NCBI RefSeq assembly: GCF_000347175.1 | Contig: NZ_ANIK01000031.1 | Coordinates: 1-40,092, forward strand | Direction of reading: 5' to 3' | From: Leptospira alstonii serovar Sichuan str. 79601 | GTDB taxonomy: Bacteria; Spirochaetota; Leptospiria; Leptospirales; Leptospiraceae | DNA length: 40,092 nucleotides | In this document: positions 1-7,798 of the stretch, piece by piece | Layout: each line of letters opens with the position of its first letter | How positions within the stretch are numbered: position 1 is the first letter of the stretch | The notes under the pieces: generated by a model | Told to the model about the DNA's origin: nothing | Seen by the model: the letters and a program-made list of their open reading frames with translations, nothing else | Databases searched by the model: none | Made by a program: the position numbers and the translations under genes

Positions 1-984
1 TGAATATTGTAATATTATAAAATTATGTTCCAGATACGGGCGATTCCCGTTTTCATTCCGGAACGTTCCGGCAACGTTCTGTTTGTTTTTGTTCTTTCTC
101 TGTTCTTCTCTGCTCGGAGGAAACAACAGACGCGCGTTTTCGTTGGCGACGAGAGACGGGAAATCGTTTTGTAAATTTCCGTTTTTTACTTCGTTTTGTT
201 TTTCTTGGATGTTTTCCCAGGCCCATCTTTCGATGTTGATGTTTTCTAAAATCCGAATTCGATACGAATCTTCGCCCAATTCCCAGCTTGGAATATTATA
301 TTTATCTAATTCTACTATGATTTCCCCGTTTTTCTCCCGCGCCTCTGCTGCCGCAATCGCCAACGCCCATTGATTTGTTTCGCTCGCTTTTTCTTGGATT
401 GGGATCGTCTCGGTATTTCCGGTTTCTTGTATGAGCTCTTGGTTTAAATTGCCCGTTGTGTTTTCTGGAGTCAGTTCTTGGTTAAAGTTACCGGCTGCGG
501 TTTCTGAGATTTGTTTTTGGTTCAATTCAAAGGCTGCAACTTCTTGAATGTACTTTTGATTCAGGTCGCCGTTTTTAATTTTTTCGTTTCTTTTCTTACC
601 TTTGGATTGCCCTTTAGTAAAAGGTCCAAATTCCTTGCCGGAGTTTCTTTCTTTAACCGATTCTTGCAATTTCTTCGACTTTTCCAATCGTTCTTCCGAC
701 GGAATACGTTGAAATTCCAATGCCTTTTCCAATTCAAAAGACGCTTCCATTTTAGATGTTAGTGAATAGGATTTAGGAATTAGGTTGTGTTCTTTCTTCA
801 ATCGTCTCTTAGATACGGTGTAAAGTCCTAACAACTCGTTGTTAGCCGCCGCTCGAAGATTTGATGTTAGGCGGTTCGGGATGAAATTTGGGTATGACCA
901 TACAAAAGTGACGATCAGAGCAATTGCAAAGATCGTTACTCCGCAGACTAATTGTGTCTTGCCTTGTATTTCTTTTCCCTTCAT
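1..984 (-). CDS. partial membrane-anchored protein with N/Q-rich repeats, unknown function
   Basis: An open frame starts with ATG at 984 and runs off the left edge, giving 328 codons without a stop. Residues about 9-27 form one hydrophobic segment (VCGVTIFAIALIVTFVW), so the protein is probably anchored in the inner membrane by its N-terminus. Residues about 60-140 are rich in Lys and Glu. Residues 141-190 hold four imperfect units of about 13 residues starting at L141, L154, F167 and L180 (pattern [LF]NQ[EK]-x4-E-x4). A less repetitive Trp-containing part follows (WALAIAAAEA, then RWAWENIQ). I do not recognise the family. The unbroken frame over 984 bases and the sensible N-terminus argue for a real gene; other frames here are short. 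A dyad lies about 110 bases upstream of the start. Confidence 0.7.
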   Translation of the reverse strand, partial: MKGKEIQGKTQLVCGVTIFAIALIVTFVWSYPNFIPNRLTSNLRAAANNELLGLYTVSKRRLKKEHNLIPKSYSLTSKMEASFELEKALEFQRIPSEERLEKSKKLQESVKERNSGKEFGPFTKGQSKGKKRNEKIKNGDLNQKYIQEVAAFELNQKQISETAAGNFNQELTPENTTGNLNQELIQETGNTETIPIQEKASETNQWALAIAAAEAREKNGEIIVELDKYNIPSWELGEDSYRIRILENINIERWAWENIQEKQNEVKNGNLQNDFPSLVANENARLLFPPSREEQRKNKNKQNVAGTFRNENGNRPYLEHNFIILQYS

Positions 985-1091
985 GTTTTTTTGAGGTATA
1001 GCCCATAACAAATATGAATTCCAAAATCCGTAATGGTCGTCACCCCCGGTCCGTTTCCAATATGGATTCCGATTTGTTACAGTGCAATAAT

Positions 1092-1122
1092 TTGTGATTA
1101 CTATAGATCAAGGCAATCACAA
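1092..1122. promoter_or_regulatory. long dyad TGTGAT-N17-ATCACA
   Basis: TTGTGATT at 1092-1099 pairs with AATCACAA at 1115-1122, an 8-bp perfect dyad. The TGTGAT and ATCACA cores are 17 bases apart. It lies about 110 bases upstream of the ATG at 984. The same architecture occurs at 8056-8085 and 24552-24582, in each case 110-155 bases ahead of a start codon. It could be a dimeric regulator site or a repeat-element end; the sequence alone does not decide. Confidence 0.45.
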
Positions 1123-1409
1123 TTTTTTAAAAAACTAGATAGTTTGTGAAACAAATGATTGAGGCTTATCTCAAAATCGGTTACGCTCGTTAAAAAATTG
1201 GTTGAAACCGGACTTCAAGTCCTTGGTGAGGCAAAATTCGGGCAAATCCTATTTTAAATCGGCGCGCTATCTCAAAAATTTACCTATAAACGGCTAAAAC
1301 GCCGTTTTGAAACAACGGTTTGTTTTTTTGGTGTGAGTGGGGGAACGCTTATGTGTGGTTAGGCGGTAGACCTGATTCTAATTTTGCAAGCTCTAACTCT
1401 AAACCTCTA

Positions 1410-1478
1410 ACATCTGACTCCTATCCACTGATCCCTAATACCCTGACATCTGATTCCTATCCACTGACCCCTAAAACA
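1410..1478 (+). repeat. two tandem copies of a dispersed ~31-bp repeat
   Basis: ACATCTGACTCCTATCCACT followed by GATCCCTAATA starts at 1410. A second copy with a few changes starts at 1446, so the period is 36 bases. A related copy lies inverted at 2170-2203 inside the Rpn-type gene, and another in direct orientation at 29580-29612. The repeat is non-coding. Confidence 0.75.
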
Positions 1479-1668
1479 TAGTCGCTAAATCGAGAGGGGA
1501 CCAATTCCCTTTTTTTAATGTCTTGGTATGTGCTGGGCACAAAATTGCAGATACTTAAATGATTCCATGGTCTTTGAGATCCTTTTCACTGAGCCCGGTG
1601 ATTCGAAGAATAACTTCCAGACTCAAATCTTCCGCAAACATCTTACGGGCGGATTCCAACTTACCTTT

Positions 1669-1776
1669 CTCAATTCCTTTCTCAATTCCTTTCTCAATTC
1701 CTTTCTCAATTCCTTTCTCAATTCCTTTCTCAATTCCTTTCTCAATTCCTTTCTCAATTCCCTTTTCAATTCCTTG
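1669..1776. repeat. nine tandem 12-bp units coding IEKG
   Basis: The unit CTCAATTCCTTT (minus strand AAAGGAATTGAG) occurs nine times from 1669 to 1776. The last two units are diverged (CTCAATTCCCTT, TTCAATTCCTTG). It encodes nine IEKG tetrapeptides in the Rpn-type gene. The unit length is a multiple of three, so copy-number change by slippage would keep the frame. Confidence 0.95.
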
Positions 1777-2169
1777 GCGTTCGCCCGCTTCGAAACGAGC
1801 CGCTAAATCATACGCATAGTCACGATCCGTTTTGAGTTTCTCTTCTATTTCTTTGCGCTTCTTAGGATCGCTCGAATACTGTTCTAAGATCGTAAACGCT
1901 TTACTCAAATCGGGTGTCTTATCCACTAAGATGCTCATTTCTTCCTCCTTCAAATCCGAAGTATGTTTTAACACATACAACCAACTCTCCAAATCACTCT
2001 TTAAGTCTTTTACATCCGATTTAACAAACTTAGGAAGTTCTAAAAAATGAACCTCTATGTCGTCTGTGAGAGTTACGTCCGGATTTGCCTCTTCTCTCAA
2101 TTTAAACTTACTATGAAAATTCTCGATGGGAATCAGATTAAAGTCAACTATATTTACCTGATACACATA

Positions 2170-2203
2170 GGAGGGGTTAGTGGATAGGAATTAGTGATTA
2201 GGG
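2170..2203 (-). repeat. dispersed repeat copy inserted in the Rpn-type gene
   Basis: On the minus strand the text CTAATTCCTATCCACTAACC closely matches CTGATTCCTATCCACTGACC at 1450-1469. The extra 31 bases (2170-2200) sit exactly where the coding frame breaks, between a CCC (Pro) codon and a TAT (Tyr) codon. This is therefore an insertion event rather than neighbouring background. Confidence 0.7.
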
Positions 2204-2563
2204 GCGAATTTCGGATAATTTACGTTTTAATTTTTCATTGTATTCAATATGTTTAACCTGACTTAGCTTCTTCGAAAGATAATACAAGCTCCTTTTCACG
2301 AAAGAACTCTGGTGTGCTACCTGAACTTCAACATGGAATATTTTTCCGTTTTCGTCTTTCGCTCGAATATCCAGATACGAACGTTTTTCGTCCGGAGACG
2401 AACTAGATAATTCCGGGTTTAAGATCGTGATTTCCCGGACTTGGTGTTCTTTTTCCGGAAAAAGAACACTGTTCAAGATCGATATCAATAACTTCGGCTC
2501 TTTTACAAAAAGGATCTTAAACATCAAGTCGTTCGTTAATGGAAAGAAATTAGAATTTGACAT

Positions 2564-2990
2564 TGGCGCGTTTACTCCGTTTGTTTTTAAACTTACAACA
2601 CGTCCTAAAGTTGTTGATAACAACGACGGCCTTCTTGAGTCTACTTTTACTTTATGAAAATGTAAAATTGGCAACTCAACGGAAGCGAGATAGGACAGGT
2701 TCTGATATAGATTATAATTTAGCGTCGAAAATTAGATAAATCTACTTTTCGATTATTCAAAGATTTTATTTTATGGATTTGTTCCCAAATGAATTTTTCA
2801 ACAACTCTTATATATTGTCCGATCACAAACAACGGACGAACCTACATGAAACAAGAATATAATAACATTTGATTGCAGATAGTCGGAAACGCTTATTCTT
2901 AAATAATCTTCTTTGAGAACGACAAAAAAATACTACCGCGAGGATTCTTTAGCGAGCAAGTCGCGAAAGTTTTAAAATCGGAGAGAACGA
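2564..2990. other. divergent intergenic region, no gene seen
   Basis: This lies between the start of the Rpn-type pseudogene and the helicase gene. It is AT-rich. On the plus strand a purine-rich CGGAGAGAACGA precedes the helicase ATG and can serve as its ribosome binding site. A minus-strand open extension of the Rpn N-terminus up to 2674 is not typical of the family and is probably not translated. I see no further gene. Confidence 0.5.
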
Positions 2991-5798
2991 ATGAAACAAC
3001 TTCAACTTGCAGTTTTTTTAATGCCTGACGGCCATTTTTGCGAATTTGCGGGAATCACTGCAAACGGTCGCGTATATCCTTTTTTGCAACTCTATCGAGA
3101 AAATCCGAATCCGGATAAATTCCAGAATCTATTCCCTCAAGGGCAACAAGAGGCAAGTCTTAGAGTTTTATTTTATTCATCTATGGGCAGATCCAGAATT
3201 ATAAATTTGCGGGAGAATATGATTTTGAATTCCTGCGAACCGAAAATTCGAATTTATACGAACGACGGCAGGTCTGCCTATTTTGCCGGACGGATTTCGT
3301 ATGACCTTCGTCTTTTTAAAAATGAAGACGGATTGTACGGACTCGCAAGAGAAAAGGACGCCGTTGTAGAAAATACTTGGGTCGAACGATATATCTGGGA
3401 AAACCCGTCTCAAAACGAAATCCCGGATATCATTTCGGTTTCCGACGACGAACCGCTCCCCGTATTGTTCGACGGACCGAGCCAGGAACAAAGAAGGATG
3501 TTGAATCGATTGGGAGGGAGAGAATGGATTCGACCTACGGATTTGGTGAAATATAAGAATTCTCTAAAATTGAACGGAGTCAAGGGACTGGAACTCATAC
3601 CCGAAGTTTATCAGGCGGGACCGGCTCTTTGTATCTTCTTGGAACCTTTTTATAACGAATCGGAAGAATTGGGTATCAATGGGCGAATTTGTTTCGTTTA
3701 CGCGAAACGGAAGAACGATCTATTTCCTTTGAAAAGGAAAAAACAATCCGATCATACCGAAGAACGACCCTCGGAAAAAGAACAGAGTCTATATGAATTC
3801 ACCATCAAACAACATTGGGCTTCCGTCCGTAACGCCGTTACCTATTCGGAACATCCGAGCGGCGTCGTAATCAAACGATCCGTCAAAAAAGAAAACGCGC
3901 TTTATTCCCTGGAACTTCCTCTTCGGTACTCGGGATCTACGGGGGAATTTAAGATTCCGCCCAAAAAAGTTTCCTCGTTCTTTACGGAAATTCTTCCGGA
4001 GATACTTAAGAAAAACGTAATACTAAAACTACATCCCGACTTGGACGGAATTACGATCCGCAGAAAAGCTTCTTTTCAAATTCGAGAATCCTCCGGAGTG
4101 GATTGGTTCGGCGGAGGAATCCAAGTCGACGGTTTGGATTCTATGGAAAGTTCCGCGGTTTACGCTGCGTGGAAGGCCGGACGAAAATTTGTACGTTTAC
4201 AAAAGCTCGGAATGATCGACTTAAAAAATCTCGCGTTTGAATCCTTGGATAAAACTTTGGATAGCGCCGGAATCGAATTGGACAAAAACGGCAATTCGTC
4301 CCGATTGAACAAAGGGCAGGTCATGGCGTTGGATCTGGACGGGGATTTAAGAGTCGCGAAATCCTTCCAGAAACTTAAAAACTCCCTAAAAAACGCATTC
4401 GAAAATAATAATATACAAGAACAATTTTCCCCCGGACCGGACTTTCGAGGCGAACTCAGAGACTATCAGAAAAAGGGGGCGCAATTTCTTTTCAATCTCC
4501 ATTCTTTAAAAATCGGCGGGATTCTGGCGGACGAAATGGGATTGGGTAAGACGATCCAATGTCTCGCTTTCTTTTCTAAAATTTTTAAAGATTCTTCCAA
4601 AACAAAAATTCTTGTAATCGCTCCTTTAGCGGCGATAGGCGTCTGGGAAGAAGAATGCGCCCGTTTTCTACCGGACATATCCGTTCAAGTCTGGCACGGC
4701 TCCTCGCGAAAAGAATCAAAACTCGCTCGAACGGGAATTATTATAACCACGTACCAAACCTTAACTCGGGATATGGAAATATTCAATAAACTTAAATTTG
4801 CAACCATGGTTTTGGACGAGGCTCAAAATGTGAAAAACGCCGCAACCGATTCCGCGAGATCCGTTCGCAAAATCAAAGCCGGTTCGGTGTTTTGCCTAAC
4901 GGGAACGCCTATGGAAAATCATTTGGATGAATTCTGGTCTCTTTTCGACCTTTCCTTTCCGGGGCTCTTGGGAAACTTGCGCTCCTTTCAAAGAAATTTT
5001 TCTCCCGCGAATATTCAAGAACTTCAAAAACGAACGGAAAAGTTTTTACTGAGAAGAAGAAAATCGGAAGTGCTAACGGACCTTCCCCCGAAAACAGAAA
5101 TTAGAGTGTCCACGCCGATGGAAATCCGTCAGGCGAAACTCTACGAAAAAGCGAGACAGGAAGCGATTCTTACTTTAAAGTCGGCGGGATCGAATTACAT
5201 CTTTGAACTCCTGCCCCAGCTTACGAGATTGAGAAGACTGGCTTGTCATCCGGATATCGGAATGGATAAAGTCGATCCGAAACAATCGGGAAAGATCAAT
5301 CGTTTTCTCACAATGATTCGAGAAGAAATTCCCGAAGGATCTGCGACTCTTGTTTTCAGTCAATTTACGGACACATTATCCATCGTCAAAAACGCACTCG
5401 ATCTTCTCAAAATCGAATACTTTTATTTGGATGGAAAAACTCCGCAATCTAAAAGAGTCTCTTATGTAAAACGATTTCAAAGAGGAGAAAGACGTTTCTT
5501 TTTGATTAGTCTAAAAGCGGGCGGCGTATCGCTTACTCTTACAAGAGCGGACACCGTGTTTCATCTGGACCCTTGGTGGAACCCGGCAGTAGAAAATCAA
5601 GCCAGCGATCGGGCCCATCGTTTCGGTCAGAAACAACCGGTCTTCATCTACAAACTTTTTTCGGAAGGTTCCATTGAGGAACGAGTTCTCGAACTTCAGG
5701 AAAAAAAGCGCAGACTGTTTGCATCGCTCCTTGATTCCGAGAAAGGCTGGACGGAGTCCAATATCAGCAGGGAAGAATTACGGGAATTGATCGGATGA
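2991..5798 (+). CDS. SNF2-family DEAD/DEAH-box helicase (ATPase)
   Basis: A 935-residue protein with a complete Swi2/Snf2 motor in its C-terminal half: motif I ADEMGLGKT (GLGKT at 517-521), motif II DEAQ (609-612), motif III TGTPMEN (from 637), FSQF, SLKAGGVSLTLTRAD, and motif VI DRAHRFGQ (R874, R877 and Q880 region). The N-terminal 480 residues match no domain I can name; bacterial Snf2 proteins often have a variable N-terminal region. The expected role is ATP-driven translocation on DNA or remodelling of protein-DNA (or RNA polymerase-DNA) complexes in the cytoplasm. The start has a GGAGAG Shine-Dalgarno 6-7 bases upstream. It appears to be transcribed alone, with a strong hairpin 40 bases after the stop. 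The motor call is secure; the specific substrate is unknown. Confidence 0.93.
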   Translation: MKQLQLAVFLMPDGHFCEFAGITANGRVYPFLQLYRENPNPDKFQNLFPQGQQEASLRVLFYSSMGRSRIINLRENMILNSCEPKIRIYTNDGRSAYFAGRISYDLRLFKNEDGLYGLAREKDAVVENTWVERYIWENPSQNEIPDIISVSDDEPLPVLFDGPSQEQRRMLNRLGGREWIRPTDLVKYKNSLKLNGVKGLELIPEVYQAGPALCIFLEPFYNESEELGINGRICFVYAKRKNDLFPLKRKKQSDHTEERPSEKEQSLYEFTIKQHWASVRNAVTYSEHPSGVVIKRSVKKENALYSLELPLRYSGSTGEFKIPPKKVSSFFTEILPEILKKNVILKLHPDLDGITIRRKASFQIRESSGVDWFGGGIQVDGLDSMESSAVYAAWKAGRKFVRLQKLGMIDLKNLAFESLDKTLDSAGIELDKNGNSSRLNKGQVMALDLDGDLRVAKSFQKLKNSLKNAFENNNIQEQFSPGPDFRGELRDYQKKGAQFLFNLHSLKIGGILADEMGLGKTIQCLAFFSKIFKDSSKTKILVIAPLAAIGVWEEECARFLPDISVQVWHGSSRKESKLARTGIIITTYQTLTRDMEIFNKLKFATMVLDEAQNVKNAATDSARSVRKIKAGSVFCLTGTPMENHLDEFWSLFDLSFPGLLGNLRSFQRNFSPANIQELQKRTEKFLLRRRKSEVLTDLPPKTEIRVSTPMEIRQAKLYEKARQEAILTLKSAGSNYIFELLPQLTRLRRLACHPDIGMDKVDPKQSGKINRFLTMIREEIPEGSATLVFSQFTDTLSIVKNALDLLKIEYFYLDGKTPQSKRVSYVKRFQRGERRFFLISLKAGGVSLTLTRADTVFHLDPWWNPAVENQASDRAHRFGQKQPVFIYKLFSEGSIEERVLELQEKKRRLFASLLDSEKGWTESNISREELRELIG

Positions 5799-5803
5799 AT
5801 ATT

Positions 5804-6001
5804 TAACGTGAGTTAGACGGTTGAAAGTTTGGGCGAATCCATCCCCGGTTTTTTCCTACGGAAAAAACCGGGGATGGACCGCGCTTTCAGCTATAGTCAA
5901 TAAATTGCATGAAAGAAACGTAATACAATATATCGTCTTTAGTTTCAATTTATTGACTCCGCATCAATCGCTTTCGCATTTATTATACCGAGCTTACGTT
6001 A
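5804..6001. mobile_element. MITE-like element, copy 1
   Basis: It starts TAACGTGAGTT (5804-5814) and ends AGCTTACGTTA (5991-6001), imperfect 11-bp terminal inverted repeats. The interior has the shared left arm (GAAAGTTTGGGCGAAT) and right arm (ATCGCTTTCGCATT). Unlike the other copies, the centre is dominated by two perfect inverted repeats: 5838-5856 with 5860-5878, and 5895-5907 with 5946-5958. No transposase is encoded; a 76-codon frame across it is not credible. Confidence 0.65.
5838..5878. terminator. 19-bp perfect hairpin downstream of the helicase gene
   Basis: TCCATCCCCGGTTTTTTCC (5838-5856) pairs perfectly with 5860-5878 around a 3-base loop TAC. It lies 40 bases after the helicase stop and could act as a terminator in either direction, but no T-run follows the stem. 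It lies inside the MITE-like element, so it may instead be an insertion or a structural part of that element. Confidence 0.4.
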
Positions 6002-6196
6002 GGTACGATAAACTCGGGTTTTTATACACCGTAAGGTTGAGAGTTTTGTAAAATTCTCAACTATTGATTCCTATAATAATAGATACCGTAAATTTTGAAA
6101 CGCATCTCGTTTTAAAGACAGGATTCCGGGTACTCTATTATAGCTCCGAGTAACGCCTCTTTTCGTTCGAAATAATCGCCGTTTATCTCAACTTCA

Positions 6197-6541
6197 TCAT
6201 TTCTTTTTCGACGGTTTCGCTACCATCTCGCGAACGGGAGTTCCTTCCACTTTGATGCAGCCGAAGAAAAAATACTGATACGATTGAGCCATCACTTCCG
6301 CGTCCTTCAAACCCGTAGCGCCCGGAGCCTGCGCCAATGCTTCACGCGTCGCCTCGGCGATACTGCCGCCATACCAGCGATACGGTAAAAAACTACAACT
6401 ACGACCGCTTACCGTAGAACCGACCACCTCTAGATCCGCAGGAGCCTCGATCGAGTATCTTTTAAACTGTCCCCAATTGTAGGAGCAATTTACCGAAAAT
6501 AACATTAAAATCAAGGTTATTGATTTTACGATTGTTTTCAT
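6197..6541 (-). CDS. small lipoprotein, possibly TRL-like
   Basis: A 114-residue protein with a signal peptide and lipobox ending LFSVNC (Cys19), so probably a lipidated envelope protein. After processing it contains SGRSCSFLPYRWYGGSIAEA, then a helix EALAQAPGATGLKDAEVM and an aromatic strand SYQYFFFGCIKVEGTPV. This order (Gly/Cys loop, Ala-rich helix, aromatic strand, KVEGTPV end) resembles TRL-like and related small lipoproteins; I hold that family call loosely. It follows the 6543-6806 gene with one base between stop and start (TAACATG), so the two are translationally coupled. Confidence 0.75.
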   Translation of the reverse strand: MKTIVKSITLILMLFSVNCSYNWGQFKRYSIEAPADLEVVGSTVSGRSCSFLPYRWYGGSIAEATREALAQAPGATGLKDAEVMAQSYQYFFFGCIKVEGTPVREMVAKPSKKK

Positions 6542-6542
6542 G

Positions 6543-6806
6543 TTACTTTAAACTCCTTGCTTGAGCGCAATTGCTAAACGTCAATTTCAAACCCACGTTG
6601 GAAAGATCCGACTTGCCCTTGTTTACCAAATTGCGATTCATATCGTTCAATACATTCGTTGCTATAACTGGACAATCCTCGCCCAAAACTTCGTCCGAAA
6701 GCTCGCGCTTGTCGTCCGACGCGGGAACCATATAACCTACTTTACCGATCGTAAAGCAGCCTACCGTTAAGATCAAAATCGTGATCGAACACAAAATCTT
6801 ATTCAT
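6543..6806 (-). CDS. small lipoprotein, first gene of a two-gene operon
   Basis: An 87-residue protein with a signal peptide and lipobox LTVGC (Cys17). The mature part has ELSDEVLGEDCP, a helix VLNDMNRNLVNKGKSDL and NVGLKLTFSNCAQA, so there are two further cysteines that could pair. AAGGGG lies 6 bases ahead of the ATG as Shine-Dalgarno. It is directly coupled to the lipoprotein at 6197-6541. Its 5' leader (6824-6910) is homologous to that of the lipoprotein at 7192-7779, which suggests common ancestry of the control regions. Function unknown. Confidence 0.75.
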   Translation of the reverse strand: MNKILCSITILILTVGCFTIGKVGYMVPASDDKRELSDEVLGEDCPVIATNVLNDMNRNLVNKGKSDLSNVGLKLTFSNCAQARSLK

Positions 6807-6823
6807 TTTTTACCCCTTGAAAG

Positions 6824-6910
6824 TTAATTTAAAATCAAACGATTAATCGATCCCATTTTCCGAAATGAAGCTCGCGCTTTCATTCAGGCTTTTCGGAATC
6901 GACTCGGAAC
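6824..6910 (-). repeat. duplicated leader segment, copy A
   Basis: TTAATTTAAAATCAA, then TCGATCCC, TTTCCGAAAT, CTCGCGCTTT and AATCGACTCGGAAC follow in the same order as at 7799-7880. Each copy ends a short distance upstream of a lipoprotein start codon (6806 and 7779). The likely role is a promoter or leader that was duplicated together with its gene. Confidence 0.75.
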
Positions 6911-6955
6911 CGAACATTGACAATCGTTCAAACTGGAACGCTGTCAATGTTCGGT
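6909..6955. other. long hairpin (14 + 5 bp)
   Basis: ACCGAACATTGACA (6909-6922) pairs with TGTCAATGTTCGGT (6942-6955), and CGTTC (6925-6929) pairs with GAACG (6936-6940) inside it. No T-run follows on either side. It lies between the lipoprotein leader and a MITE-like element. It could be a transcription stop, a palindromic binding site or a repeat remnant. Confidence 0.5.
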
Positions 6956-6965
6956 GAGAAATAAC

Positions 6966-7141
6966 TAACGTGAGTTCGGCGGTTAAAAATCTGGGCGAAT
7001 AAAAAACTCAATGTTGCTTTCCCTTGAGCGAGACATTGGACCTCTTACGTCACTCTAAACTCAACACAACGCTTCCTTAAGGCGCGTTGTGGATCGCAAC
7101 ATATAATCGCTTTCGTATTAGTAATACCGAAATTCACGTTA
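6966..7141. mobile_element. MITE-like element, copy 2 (most complete)
   Basis: It begins TAACGTGAGTTCGGCGG and ends AATACCGAAATTCACGTTA. The terminal inverted repeats TAACGTGAGTT and AATTCACGTTA differ at one base. At 176 bp it has no open frame. It shares the left arm TGGGCGAATAAAAAACTCAA and the right arm CAACATATAATCGCTTTCG with the copies at 5804, 27323 and 29330. Confidence 0.75.
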
Positions 7142-7191
7142 ATTAAGAAGGTCCATCTAAACGATTTAACAAATCTTAACTTATGTTAAAC

Positions 7192-7779
7192 TCAATAACC
7201 GCAATCGGTCGCCGCTTTACAATTGGAGTAGGTAGAGTAACAAGAGTTTGAACTTGGACAAGAAAACGGAAGTGCGGGATTATTACAACCGAGAGCATTT
7301 CCAACTGTGTTACAAGTCAGCAAACCAGCCGCCAATACGGTTACACTCGCGCTCTTTGTCAAGGTTACGGTAGAACCGTTCACTTTCATTTTTGCGGTAA
7401 AGGCGACCGTGCTCGCAGCCGCGGCTGTTGTCGGAGCGCCGCTTACGGCACCTGTTGTTGAGTTAAACGTCAGACCCGCAGGTAAATTCGTGGCGGTAAA
7501 ATCGCTAAACCCACAGCTTGCGTTTTTTATCAACGTTTCATGAGTGGTACTACCAGCGGAGAATTGAATTCCAAGCGGATTAATTGCAGTTCCTACTTGT
7601 ACATTCACACTCGACGGAACGTTCATTGTGACTCCGCTCGGACAATTATTTGAAAGCCCCTGAAGCAATAAAAGATCCGTGATCGTATTTCCGGTCAAAC
7701 TGCCTTCGTCCTTTTTATCGTCCTCGCAAGAAGCGAAAACAAGAGTCAGCAATAGTAAGGTTAGCATTATTTTTTTCAT
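7192..7779 (-). CDS. lipoprotein with a putative Ig (He_PIG-like) domain
   Basis: A 195-residue protein with a signal peptide and lipobox VFASC (Cys18) followed by an acidic/Lys stretch (EDDKKDEG). Residues about 50-150 look like a beta-sandwich: AINPLGIQFSAG, then the He_PIG-type signature LPAGLTFNSTTGAVSGAP, then FTAKMKVNGSTVTLTKSASVTV. The C-terminal 40 residues carry seven cysteines (GLLTCNTVG ... CKAATDCGY), which suggests a disulphide-bonded cap. Probably a surface or periplasm-facing lipoprotein; ligand unknown. It is monocistronic, with its leader homologous to that of the lipoprotein pair to the left. Confidence 0.8.
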   Translation of the reverse strand: MKKIMLTLLLLTLVFASCEDDKKDEGSLTGNTITDLLLLQGLSNNCPSGVTMNVPSSVNVQVGTAINPLGIQFSAGSTTHETLIKNASCGFSDFTATNLPAGLTFNSTTGAVSGAPTTAAAASTVAFTAKMKVNGSTVTLTKSASVTVLAAGLLTCNTVGNALGCNNPALPFSCPSSNSCYSTYSNCKAATDCGY

Positions 7780-7798
7780 ACGTTTTGTCCTTTGTGGT

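Larger units (their letters stand above)
985..1554. other. intergenic region with dyads and a tandem repeat, no gene
   Basis: I see no credible gene here. The stretch holds a long dyad (1092-1122), a TTTGTGAAACAAAT motif (1143-1156), a small potential hairpin around 1279-1300 (AAACGGC ... GCCGTTT), and two tandem copies of a dispersed repeat (1410-1476). It separates the left-edge gene from the degenerate Rpn-type gene and looks like repeat-rich, slowly decaying sequence. Confidence 0.6.
1555..2563 (-). pseudogene. Rpn/PD-(D/E)XK nuclease-type transposase-like gene, disrupted
   Basis: The N-terminal part (ATG at 2563, ending at a stop at 2198) begins MSNSNFFPLTND and carries the PD-(D/E)XK nuclease pattern: YLDIRA with D65, then VEVQ with E79 and Q81. 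The C-terminal part (1555-2166) resumes with [14 protein letters not shown] and LELPKF, which normally continue the same protein (Rpn family, recombination-promoting nuclease or putative transposase). Between the Pro codon of the EIRP motif and the Tyr codon lie 31 extra bases (2170-2200) that bring in a stop and shift the frame. This insert matches a dispersed repeat elsewhere in the window. The C-terminus has nine IEKG units and ends in a typical helix ([13 protein letters not shown]). The GTG at 2166 could permit translation of the C-terminal half alone, but the nuclease core would then be separated from it. I call it a pseudogene of an intact family member. Confidence 0.85.

Noticed and set aside
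1669..1776. CRISPR-like array
   Set aside because: The units are 12 bp with no spacers and encode a peptide repeat; this is a coding tandem repeat.
1528..1819. Plus-strand frames rich in LNSF or SIPF repeats
   Set aside because: These are the antisense reading of the 12-bp IEKG array in the Rpn-type gene.
2564..2674. N-terminal extension of the Rpn-type gene to 2674
   Set aside because: Family members begin near MSNSNFFPLTND; the extra 37 residues look like read-back of intergenic sequence.
5821..6051. 76-codon plus frame across the first MITE-like element
   Set aside because: It translates inverted repeats and terminal sequences of the element; there is no start signal and no homology I can see.
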